The notes beneath the pieces were generated by a model that made no database searches, was not told where the DNA came from, and saw only the letters and a program-made list of their open reading frames with translations. The position numbers were made by a program, and so were the translations under genes. Below, one piece after another: positions 1 through 6,698 of a DNA stretch of 6,753 nt (the stretch's first letter is position 1; each line of letters starts with the position of its first letter). The stretch comes from a bacterium (GTDB lineage Bacteria > Desulfobacterota > DSWW01), in assembly GCA_030609865.1 (NCBI GenBank), contig JAUWSZ010000143.1:1-6753 (forward strand), read 5' to 3'.

Positions 1-694
1 CCTTCTCCACCATCATACGGACTGCCTCCTCCAGAGTCGAGTCTTCCGGAACGGCCACCACATCGACCAGGGGGATCATGACTTCATCGACCTTCTTGCC
101 GGACAGCTCGATGAGTCGGTCCACCATCTTCCGCTCTTCCTTGAGCATGTCGGACCCATCGTCGGGCAGGCGCAACAGCAACTTCAGGTCTTCCCGCTGC
201 AGGATATCCACGCCGCCGTCTGCCAGTTTCGAAGAAGCCCTGGGGAGCAGGCGCGGAATCGCGGTGATGAACCAGAGTACCGGGGCAAAGACCCGGGAGG
301 CGGCCCAGAGCAGGTAGATCACGCGGGGGGCAAGGACATCCGCCTTCTGCCGAAACAGGGTCCTCGGCAGGATCTCCCCCCAGAACAGGACGAGGGGAGA
401 CATGACCAGTACCGCATAGAACTCGCCGCCATGGCCGAAGCGGTCGATCGCGAGGAAGGTCACCAGAATCGTATTGATCACAACGGCAAGATGGGTCCCG
501 ACCAGGGTCGTGCCCAGGAGCCACGCAGGCTTCTCGAGCATGCTCTCCACCAGCTTTGCGCCCCGGACACCCTCGGAAGAATCGGTTCGGATCTTCGACT
601 TGTCACAGCTCACGATGACCATCTCCGAGCATGAGAAGAAGGCCTCCACGGCCAGCAGGAACAGTATCACAGGCAGATAGGGGAGAATTTCCAT
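1..694 (-). CDS. CNNM/CorC-family (DUF21-CBS) membrane protein, second paralogue, 3' end cut by window edge
   Basis: This frame is open from ATG at 694 to the left edge (231 codons seen, no stop), so the gene is partial. The visible part resembles the N-terminal DUF21 transmembrane domain of CNNM/CorC transporters, which in characterised members export Mg2+ or act in divalent-cation homeostasis. Hydrophobic segments lie near residues 4-20, 57-83, 92-108 and 124-146. FFSCSE (19-24) and GEILPRT (106-112) match FFSGSE and GEITPKT of the upstream paralogue. A first CBS domain begins near residue 201 (KVDEVMIPLVDV) and is cut off; a second CBS and a CorC_HlyC domain would be expected beyond the edge. 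The start is set by TGATG, where the ATG shares one base with the previous stop, and by GGAGG motifs just upstream. The asparagines of GNELVN in the neighbour are replaced here (GTHLAV, 66-71), so ion binding may differ. Family call is firm; substrate is unknown. Confidence 0.85.
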   Translation of the reverse strand, partial: MEILPYLPVILFLLAVEAFFSCSEMVIVSCDKSKIRTDSSEGVRGAKLVESMLEKPAWLLGTTLVGTHLAVVINTILVTFLAIDRFGHGGEFYAVLVMSPLVLFWGEILPRTLFRQKADVLAPRVIYLLWAASRVFAPVLWFITAIPRLLPRASSKLADGGVDILQREDLKLLLRLPDDGSDMLKEERKMVDRLIELSGKKVDEVMIPLVDVVAVPEDSTLEEAVRMMVEK

Positions 695-2058
695 CAACCC
701 TCCCCTCCCTCGCCCGTCCCGGGAGGCGATTCAGGCCCCTCGCTCTCAGACCGGGCCGTATCTTCCGGGTGTCGTTCGACCTTCAACTCCAGGATTCGCG
801 TTCCCTCCATCTCTTCCACGATGAACGTGTAATGCATGAAGGAGACCTTTGCCTCCGGTATGGGCAGCTTCCCGAACAGGCCGAAGACGAGCCCGCCCAT
901 CGTGTCATACTCCTCTTCCGGGAGTTCGGCCCCGGCGAGCTGATTGAAGTCCTCGATGGGCATCCTGCCCGGGATAACCATCGTGTTCTCGTCCAGCTTT
1001 CTGGGCTGCGGCTCTTCCGGGTCGTAATCATCCAGGATATCGCCGAAGAGCTCTTCGAGGAGGTCCTCCATCGTCACGAGCCCTGCCACGCCCCCGTATT
1101 CATCGACCACGATCGCGAGGTGAACCCGGTTGAAGCGAAACTCGCGAAACAGGTCACTCGCCTTCTTCGTCTGGGGGATAAAATAGGGCTTCCTCAGGAA
1201 GGCCCTCAGGTTCCAGTCCCTGCGTTTCTCCGGATCGGCCGTGAGCCCGAGGAGATCCTTGCAGTAAAGGATGCCCGTGATATCGTCCTTGTCCTCCTCG
1301 TAGACAGGAATACGAGAATAGTGCTGCTCCTCGATGACCTTCAAGATCTCCTCCAGGGACTGATCCTCCTGGAGACAGAACATGTCCGTTCGGGGTGTCA
1401 TCACCTCGGAGACCCGGGTCTCCCCAAAGTCGAAGATATTGTGAATGAACTCGCGCTCCGCTTCCCAGAGGACCCCGCCTTCATTGCTCTTGTCCACGAG
1501 ATCCCGGAATTCCTCCTCGGTAATCGGTGCGTCGGCCCTCGGAGACTCACCGAAGAAGAGCCGCACGATCCCGTTTGAAAGGCTCGCCAGGATCCACCGT
1601 ACCGGTGCGATCAACGAGTAGAACAGGCGGAGGGGGACCGCCGCGAATCGGGCAAACCGTCTCGGGTTGTACAGGGCGAGGGTCTTGGGCGTGATCTCCC
1701 CGAAGACCAGAAGCAGGGGGAAACAGACGGCCGTGGCGATGACGGTCTTGAGCAGGACCCGATCGATGGAAACCAGGGGTGGCCAGCTGAGAAAGGCGCC
1801 ATCCGTGAGGGAGGCGCTCAGGGCGGCAATCGTTATGTTGACGAGTTCATTCCCGATGAGAACCGTCATGATGAGTCTTCGGGGCCGTTCGACCAGCGCC
1901 TGAAGACAGCGGGAAACGAAGGTCTCTTTCTCGTCACGGATCCTATAGCGCTCGACCCGCCCGAGGGAAAACAGCGAGGTTTCGGAGCCGGAGAAAAAAC
2001 CTGCGCAGAGGAGCAATACGACGAGGAAAAAGATTTTTGTAATGACTATTCCAGACAA
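694..2058 (-). CDS. CNNM/CorC-family (hemolysin-type) transporter with DUF21, CBS pair and CorC_HlyC domains
   Basis: This 454-aa protein is full length for the family and probably an inner-membrane protein exporting or regulating Mg2+ or another divalent cation. The DUF21 domain spans about 1-195, with hydrophobic segments near 5-22, 60-84, 102-120 and 136-160. It carries family motifs FFSGSETS (21-28), IGNELVN (68-74) and FGEITPKTLA (119-128). A cytoplasmic CBS pair follows: CBS1 about 213-272 (VSEVMTPRTDM) and CBS2 about 285-345 (VVDEYGGVAGLVTMED, 317-332), a likely ATP-binding module. A CorC_HlyC domain lies at about 357-428, then an acidic tail. The start is TTG at 2058, 13 nt inside the end of lon; it gives the usual short N-terminus before helix 1, and I see no ATG or GTG in frame nearby. 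A weak GGGAA (2066-2070) precedes it by 7 nt. The database label 'hemolysin' is historical and should not be taken as toxin function. The exact transported ion is inferred from the family. Confidence 0.93.
   Translation of the reverse strand: MSGIVITKIFFLVVLLLCAGFFSGSETSLFSLGRVERYRIRDEKETFVSRCLQALVERPRRLIMTVLIGNELVNITIAALSASLTDGAFLSWPPLVSIDRVLLKTVIATAVCFPLLLVFGEITPKTLALYNPRRFARFAAVPLRLFYSLIAPVRWILASLSNGIVRLFFGESPRADAPITEEEFRDLVDKSNEGGVLWEAEREFIHNIFDFGETRVSEVMTPRTDMFCLQEDQSLEEILKVIEEQHYSRIPVYEEDKDDITGILYCKDLLGLTADPEKRRDWNLRAFLRKPYFIPQTKKASDLFREFRFNRVHLAIVVDEYGGVAGLVTMEDLLEELFGDILDDYDPEEPQPRKLDENTMVIPGRMPIEDFNQLAGAELPEEEYDTMGGLVFGLFGKLPIPEAKVSFMHYTFIVEEMEGTRILELKVERHPEDTARSESEGPESPPGTGEGGEG
699..708 (-). 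promoter_or_regulatory. Double Shine-Dalgarno for the downstream CNNM gene, inside the upstream CDS
   Basis: Read on the minus strand, two GGAGG motifs (704-708 and 699-703) precede the ATG at 694 with spacers of 9 and 4 nt. They are formed by the Gly/Glu codons at the very end of the upstream CNNM gene (residues EGGEG), so the C-terminal tail doubles as the ribosome-binding site. Together with the TGATG stop/start this is a classic arrangement for translational coupling or reinitiation. Confidence 0.7.
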
Positions 2059-4472
2059 CCTTCCGTTCCCGTTAAGGGGAGGGCCTTTTTGACGATCCTG
2101 ATATCGCCAGTATCATATGCTTCTTTGGGCGTCTCTTGCAAGAGGACCTGGTTTAGGATCTCTTCCACATGGTGGACGAAGTTCAGCTTTACCCTCTTGC
2201 GCACGGCGGGCGGGATCTCGGCGAGGTCTCTCAGGTTCCTTGCCGGCAGGAAGACCTCCGTCATTTTGCCCCGGTGCGCTCCCAGTACTTTCTCCTTGAT
2301 CCCCCCGACGAGCAGCACGCGTCCACGCAGGGTAATCTCGCCGGTCATGGCCACATCGTGGCGGACGGGTCTGCCGGTCAATGCCGAAACAAGGGCGGCC
2401 GCCATGGCAACCCCTGCAGAGGGACCGTCTTTGGGGATCGAACCTGCCGGAACGTGGATGTGCACATCGGAGCTCTTATAAAAATCGTTCGGAATCCCCC
2501 AATTTCGAGCCGAGGCTCGCGCGTAGCTCAGGGCCGCTCGTGCAGACTCCTTCATCACGTCACCCAACTGCCCGGTCAGGGTGAGCTCGCCCGATCCGCT
2601 CACCACCGACACCTCCACACACAAGACCTCTCCCCCTGCCTGGGTCCAGGCCAGGCCCATGGCTTGTCCAACCTGCGGGCTGTTCTGCTCCTCGTCCGGA
2701 AGAAAGCGCGGGGGGCCGAGATAATGATGAAGGGTGCCGACAGAGGCACGGAAGCTCGTTCCCTCTTGTTCTGCAATGCGTCGCGCAACCTTGCGGCATA
2801 CCTGATTGATCTTCCGTTCCAACTCCCGCAGGCCCGCCTCCCGGGTGTACTCGGAGATCGTCTTTCTCAGGGCGGACATGGACAGCACCAGGTTTTCCGG
2901 CGTCAGGCCGTTCTCGTCCAGTTGCCGGGGCAGGAGGTAAGTAGTAGCGATCCTCACCTTTTCCTCTTCCGTGTACCCGGAGATTCGAATCACCTCCATG
3001 CGGTCCCGCAGGGTGGGTGGAATCAGATCGAGCCGGTTGGCCGTCGTGACGAACATGACCCTGGAAAGGTCGAAGGGGAGATTCAGATAGTGATCGCTGA
3101 AGCGGTTGTTCTGCTCCGGATCGAGGACCTCGAGCAGGGCGGAAGCCGGGTCTCCCCGAAAATCATTCCCGATCTTGTCCACCTCATCGATCATGAATAC
3201 GGGGTTGTTCGAACCGGCCTGCTTGATTCCCTGGATGACCCGGCCCGGCAACGCACCGATGTAGGTCCTTCTGTGCCCACGGATCTCTGCCTCGTCATGG
3301 ACACCGCCGATCGAGATGCGAACGAATTTCCGACCCAACGCCCTGGCGATTGACTGGCCCAGAGAGGTCTTCCCCACTCCGGGAGGCCCCACGAAACAGA
3401 GGATGGGCCCGCGCATCTTCTCCTTGAGCTTTCTCACGGAGAGGTACTCCAGGATCCGATCCTTGACCTGCTTCAGGTTGTAGTGGTCCTCGTCCAGAAC
3501 CCTCTGGACCTCTTTGATGTCGAGGTTGTCCTCGGTGGAGTGACTCCAGGGCAGTTCCACCAGCCAATCCAGATAGCCGCGTACGATCGAAGCCTCGGCC
3601 GACTCGATGTTCATCGTGTCGAGTCGCCTGAGCTGTTTCAGCGCCTCCTTCTCGGCCTCCGGGGGCATACGCGCGCTCTCGATCTGCTGGCGCAGGCTCT
3701 GTATGTCATCGCTCTTCTCGTCCAGATCGCCCAGCTCTCCCTGAATGGCCTTCAACTGCTCACGCAAGTAGTATTCCCTCTGGGTTCTGCTGATTTCCTC
3801 CTTTGCCTGGCTCTGAATCCTGGTCTGCATCCGGGTGAGCTGGATCTCCCGGTGGAGGTCCTCCCCCACCTTCTCCAGACGAAGGACAGGATCGGTGCAT
3901 TCCAGCAACCGCTGCGCCTCGGGCACCTTCAGATTCAGGTTCGCTGCGATGAGATCCGCCAGCACGCCCGGATCGTTGATGTTCTCGGTGAGCATCAGGA
4001 TCTCGTCCGGGAGGTTTTTCATCCCCAGGAAATCCTCGAGCGTATCCCGAACGGAACGCATCAATGCCTCCACCTCGATCGGGATCGAAGACAGGCTGGC
4101 CTCCTGAATCGCATCGATCGTGCAGAACAGATACGGATCATGAAACACGATCTCCCGGACCCTGGCCTTGGCAAGGCCCTGGACCAGGACCTTCACGCGC
4201 CCGTCCTCCTCCTTGAGCATCCGCACGATCATGCAGACCGTTCCGATCGCGTACAGATCTTCCGGCCCCGGGTCATCCTGGCGGCCGTTCTTCTGGGCCA
4301 GGACCAGGAGCATCCGCTGCTCCTTCAGGGCCCCCTCGAGGGCCTGCATCGAGACCTCTCGGGCGATCTGGAGAGGGATCGTCATGTAGGGGAAAATCAC
4401 CGCATCCCGCACGGGCAAGATCGGAAGCGCTTCAGGCAGCTCGGTCGCGTCACAGACTTCTTCGAATTCCAT
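2046..4472 (-). CDS. lon: ATP-dependent serine protease Lon (LonA type)
   Basis: Lon is a cytoplasmic homohexameric AAA+ protease that unfolds and degrades misfolded and regulatory proteins. The 808-aa length is normal for LonA. The N-terminal substrate-binding domain covers about 15-210 (PILPVRDAVIFPYM, 17-30), followed by a helical coiled-coil region at about 210-310. The ATPase has Walker A GPPGVGKT (362-369), EIRGHRRTYIGA (396-407), Walker B FMIDEVDK (426-433), sensor-1 N479, a likely arginine finger R491 in DRMEV, and a sensor-2 arginine in REAGLREL (544-551). The S16 protease domain has PKDGPSAG with catalytic S685 and GGIKEK with catalytic lysine K728, 43 residues later as in E. coli (S679/K722). 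All key residues are present, so it should be active. The ATG at 4472 has only a weak GGA 5 nt upstream. Its stop overlaps the downstream CNNM gene by 13 nt. No convincing heat-shock promoter was identified. Many such genomes carry more than one lon copy, so paralogue identity is open. Confidence 0.98.
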   Translation of the reverse strand: MEFEEVCDATELPEALPILPVRDAVIFPYMTIPLQIAREVSMQALEGALKEQRMLLVLAQKNGRQDDPGPEDLYAIGTVCMIVRMLKEEDGRVKVLVQGLAKARVREIVFHDPYLFCTIDAIQEASLSSIPIEVEALMRSVRDTLEDFLGMKNLPDEILMLTENINDPGVLADLIAANLNLKVPEAQRLLECTDPVLRLEKVGEDLHREIQLTRMQTRIQSQAKEEISRTQREYYLREQLKAIQGELGDLDEKSDDIQSLRQQIESARMPPEAEKEALKQLRRLDTMNIESAEASIVRGYLDWLVELPWSHSTEDNLDIKEVQRVLDEDHYNLKQVKDRILEYLSVRKLKEKMRGPILCFVGPPGVGKTSLGQSIARALGRKFVRISIGGVHDEAEIRGHRRTYIGALPGRVIQGIKQAGSNNPVFMIDEVDKIGNDFRGDPASALLEVLDPEQNNRFSDHYLNLPFDLSRVMFVTTANRLDLIPPTLRDRMEVIRISGYTEEEKVRIATTYLLPRQLDENGLTPENLVLSMSALRKTISEYTREAGLRELERKINQVCRKVARRIAEQEGTSFRASVGTLHHYLGPPRFLPDEEQNSPQVGQAMGLAWTQAGGEVLCVEVSVVSGSGELTLTGQLGDVMKESARAALSYARASARNWGIPNDFYKSSDVHIHVPAGSIPKDGPSAGVAMAAALVSALTGRPVRHDVAMTGEITLRGRVLLVGGIKEKVLGAHRGKMTEVFLPARNLRDLAEIPPAVRKRVKLNFVHHVEEILNQVLLQETPKEAYDTGDIRIVKKALPLTGTEGCLE

Positions 4473-4530
4473 AGATTTCCAGCCCTATCAGAGTCGGAGG
4501 GGGATTGTTCTCTTTCTGACACCCACATTT

Positions 4531-4550
4531 GTTTCGGAAGTTTTCGGATG
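4531..4550. repeat. Imperfect 10-bp direct repeat upstream of lon
   Basis: GTTTCGGAAG (4531-4540) is followed directly by TTTTCGGATG (4541-4550), which matches at 8 of 10 positions. A further partial TTTTCG occurs at about 4563-4568. The 10-bp spacing places the copies about one helical turn apart, as expected for a protein bound in tandem, but the repeat is short and could be chance. It lies 59-78 bp upstream of the lon start codon, a suitable place for an operator. Confidence 0.35.
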
Positions 4551-4592
4551 AATCTTAAGGGGTTTTCGTCAGGAAACTGGGGATGGAAGGGG

Positions 4593-4657
4593 AAAGGTCA
4601 AAGGTCAAAGGATAGAGCAGGGGTCAGGGGTCAGGGGTCGGGGATCAGGGATCAGGG
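4593..4657. repeat. Degenerate 7-bp tandem repeat array (AAAGGTC then GGGTCAG/GGATCAG units)
   Basis: On the plus strand two exact AAAGGTC units (4593-4606) and a partial AAAGG (4607-4611) are followed, after about 9 bp of interruption, by five heptads: GGGTCAG, GGGTCAG, GGGTCGG, GGATCAG, GGATCAG (4621-4655). The two blocks share the same 7-bp period and a GGTCA/GGATCA core, so they look like one decayed array. The heptad period and intergenic position are reminiscent of the short tandemly repeated repetitive (STRR) sequences of cyanobacteria and similar heptads in other bacteria. The period is not a multiple of three, which fits non-coding DNA. Function is unknown; slippage during replication is a likely origin. 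Confidence 0.85.
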
Positions 4658-4672
4658 AGGGAAATAGCCCGG

Positions 4673-6676
4673 TTAGTATATCTGCTGGATGTGATTACCG
4701 ATTATGGATAGGATATAAAGGCGTTTCTTTGCTGATCCGTCCTCGTTGAAGCTGGTGTACCCGCTCAGGCCCGGGTAGCCTTCCATGCTCGCAAGGGCCT
4801 GCCGGACCTCGTCCCGCGTCTTGCCCTGCGTCTGGAAAAAAGAATCCTCGAGCATGAGCAGGCTGTCGTACCCCTGTGCCTCCAGGACCCGTGGCTCGGT
4901 CTGAAAGGCCCGCAGGTAATCCTCCACGAACTCCCGAACGTAAGGCATGTTGCTTTCCGCGAAGAACCCGTCGGCGAAAATGGCGTCCCGCACGTATTCC
5001 CCGGCCAACTCCACCAGTTGGGTTGAGTTCCACGCGTTCGTTCCCAGGAGGGTGATCTCGTTTACATCGTACAGGGCCAGGGTCGGAGCGATCAGGGCCA
5101 CTTTACGGAAGTGATCCGGGATGAAGAGCACCTGGAACGGAGGCAGGACGGGCTCTTCCTCCGACTCCTCCTCGCCGAGCCCGAATCCCGCTTCGATTCC
5201 CACCGGTGCGCCCTCGCCGCCCTCTTCTTCGAGCAGCCTCTTCTTCTCCCTTTCCTTTTCTCGCCTCTCCACCTCCAGGAGGAACTCCTGCCCGACCAGC
5301 AGGCGTACCTCATCCTGGAAGTCGGTCTCCCCGTCTTCATACGGGACGGCAGAGACGAGCTCTCCCCCCATGTCGAGGACCTTGTTTTCGAGCAGATCCC
5401 GGCTGAGCGTCCCGTAGGCGTCTTTCGGGTAGAGCACGGCGAAACTCGAAAAGGCCATTTCCTCCATCACGAACTCCACCAGCGTGTCGACCTGCTGTCG
5501 GATCGTCAGCCCGTTCTGGAAGATGTAATCGCCCACACGAGCCACTTCTTCCCTCTGGGTAAGCGTGATCATCGGGATGCCGAGCTTCTGTGCCTCCTCT
5601 GCGCAGGCGAGGGCAACGGCAGCCCGCAGGGGCCCGACGATGCCCACCACGTTCGGATCCTCGGCCAGTTCCCTCACCCGTTCCGCCGCCACCTCCGGGT
5701 CCCCTTGCGTGTCCCGGACCAGCAAGCGTATGGAAGACCCTTTTTCCTCCGGGTTCCGGAAGGCGCGCGCCCCGAGCAGCATGGCATCCAGGACGCTCTC
5801 ACCGAATCTTCCGTACTTGCCCGTCAGGGGGAGCAGACAGCCGATCGTACAGATCCTGGGTTGCCCTTCCGCGGTCATCCTGTCGAGAAGAGCGTGTATG
5901 TGGGGGGTAAAGACATCTTCCGGATGCTGAACAGACATCCTCATGAGATGGTCCTCAGCGAGCCGAAGCTGTCCCCTCTGAACACAGGTCGCCACCACGC
6001 CCAAGTGGATCGCCTCGGAGAAGAAACCCTCCGGGAACAGCTCGGTTGCGGCTTGGAGGGCCTCGGGTTCCCACCCGACGGACATGACTTCGAGGATACG
6101 GTCCTCAAGTCGCTCCTGATCCGCCTCTTCTGCCGCCGATTCGTAGCATCGAGCATACCAGGTCAAGGCCGACGGGAGGTTCTCGAGCTTCACGTAGTTC
6201 TCGGCGATGTACCGGTAGATCTCTTCGGCCCAGGGAGCAGCCTTCGGCTCATCCGTGAGTTCGTGCAGAACGTCCAGCGAATCGGCCGGATTGTCGAGAA
6301 AATAAAGGGACACACCCAGATACAGCCTCGCTTCCGCCTTTCTGCGGGCCTTCGGGTGCTCTTCGGGAAAGCTGTGGAAAAGATGGTAGGCCGCCGAGAA
6401 GTCTCCTGTCTCGAGATACAACTGACCGAGCCGAAAAAACGTGTCATCCGCCCGAGGGTGGTCCGGCTCTGCCTTCAGGAACCGCTCCAACAGGTAGACA
6501 CAGCGTTGCTTCTCCTGCGGGTCCTCAGACAGCGCAGCCGGCTCGAGGCAGGCCTGCAGCCCCTCAAAAGAGGGCGGCGGCCGTACGACCTTCGCCCCCT
6601 GGCAGCCCACGAGGTGCGATGACGTAAGGGCAATCAGACAAAGGGCAGAGAAAAAAATCGCTTTCCGGTTCATCAT
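4673..6676 (-). CDS. LpoA-like lipoprotein: TPR-like N-terminus plus periplasmic-binding-protein fold (putative penicillin-binding protein activator)
   Basis: The 667-aa product starts with a lipoprotein signal (residues 1-24; basic NRK, hydrophobic core, lipobox LVGC with lipidated C25). Gln at +2 favours the outer membrane. Residues about 45-265 are helical and TPR-like (for example FFRLGQLYLETGDFSAAYHLF starts at 80). Residues about 274-660 form a type I periplasmic-binding fold (Peripla_BP_6-like): ICTIGCLLPLTGKYGRFGES (275-294), VVGIVGPL (343-350) and the C-terminal LEAQGYDSL (598-606). This order and length match E. coli LpoA (678 aa), which activates the peptidoglycan synthase PBP1A from the outer membrane; whether this distant protein does so is inference. 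The alternative is a ligand-binding lipoprotein related to LivJ-type binding proteins. A charged low-complexity insertion sits at about 465-512. ATG at 6676 is preferred to the adjacent ATG at 6673 because GGAGG (6684-6688) is 7 nt upstream. Confidence 0.85.
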   Translation of the reverse strand: MMNRKAIFFSALCLIALTSSHLVGCQGAKVVRPPPSFEGLQACLEPAALSEDPQEKQRCVYLLERFLKAEPDHPRADDTFFRLGQLYLETGDFSAAYHLFHSFPEEHPKARRKAEARLYLGVSLYFLDNPADSLDVLHELTDEPKAAPWAEEIYRYIAENYVKLENLPSALTWYARCYESAAEEADQERLEDRILEVMSVGWEPEALQAATELFPEGFFSEAIHLGVVATCVQRGQLRLAEDHLMRMSVQHPEDVFTPHIHALLDRMTAEGQPRICTIGCLLPLTGKYGRFGESVLDAMLLGARAFRNPEEKGSSIRLLVRDTQGDPEVAAERVRELAEDPNVVGIVGPLRAAVALACAEEAQKLGIPMITLTQREEVARVGDYIFQNGLTIRQQVDTLVEFVMEEMAFSSFAVLYPKDAYGTLSRDLLENKVLDMGGELVSAVPYEDGETDFQDEVRLLVGQEFLLEVERREKEREKKRLLEEEGGEGAPVGIEAGFGLGEEESEEEPVLPPFQVLFIPDHFRKVALIAPTLALYDVNEITLLGTNAWNSTQLVELAGEYVRDAIFADGFFAESNMPYVREFVEDYLRAFQTEPRVLEAQGYDSLLMLEDSFFQTQGKTRDEVRQALASMEGYPGLSGYTSFNEDGSAKKRLYILSIIGNHIQQIY

Positions 6677-6683
6677 CCCCTTC

Positions 6684-6688
6684 CCTCC
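6684..6688 (-). promoter_or_regulatory. Shine-Dalgarno GGAGG deciding the start of the LpoA-like gene
   Basis: On the minus strand GGAGG lies 7 nt before the first of two adjacent ATG codons (6676 and 6673), an optimal spacing for the first and a longer 10 nt for the second. It also lies in the 22-nt gap after the stop of the preceding reading frame, which suggests co-transcription with that gene. Confidence 0.65.
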
Positions 6689-6698
6689 GGGAGCGGAG

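Larger units (their letters stand above)
4473..4672. other. 200-bp intergenic region between the LpoA-like gene and lon
   Basis: This is the only sizeable gap in the window and the likeliest place for a lon promoter. It has three parts: lon-proximal sequence (4473-4530) with the weak ribosome-binding site, a 10-bp imperfect direct repeat (4531-4550), and a purine-rich heptad repeat array on the plus strand (about 4593-4657) close to the end of the lipoprotein gene. I found no hairpin followed by a T-run on either strand, so no intrinsic terminator is called. I also found no good -35/-10 pair for a housekeeping promoter. No small gene with a plausible start and ribosome-binding site was seen. 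Confidence 0.75.

Noticed and set aside
84..524. Minus-strand open frame overlapping the partial CNNM gene in another frame
   Set aside because: The translation is Arg/Pro/Gly-rich with no motif, whereas the frame starting at 694 has membrane segments, DUF21 motifs and a CBS start across the same bases.
694..2058. Reading the CNNM protein as a hemolysin toxin
   Set aside because: The label comes from early annotation of the family. The domain set (DUF21, two CBS, CorC_HlyC) is that of cation transporters, and nothing suggests secretion.
4565..4606. Heat-shock-like promoter for lon: TTTGACC in the repeat, 13 nt, then CCCCAGTTT on the minus strand
   Set aside because: Both boxes depart from the sigma-32 consensus (CTTGAAA and CCCCATNT), and the first is simply part of the heptad repeat. 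It is too weak to annotate without transcript-start data.
4473..4672. Possible intrinsic terminator after the LpoA-like gene
   Set aside because: No GC-rich inverted repeat followed by a T-run was found on the minus strand in the gap; the C/T-rich heptads do not pair with themselves.
5111..6622. Very long open frame on the plus strand (about 500 codons) opposite the LpoA-like gene, and similar ones opposite lon and the CNNM gene
   Set aside because: They are antisense to genes with clear family motifs, their translations are rich in Arg, Leu, His and Pro without recognisable domains, and GC-rich third positions on the minus strand produce such open antisense frames routinely.
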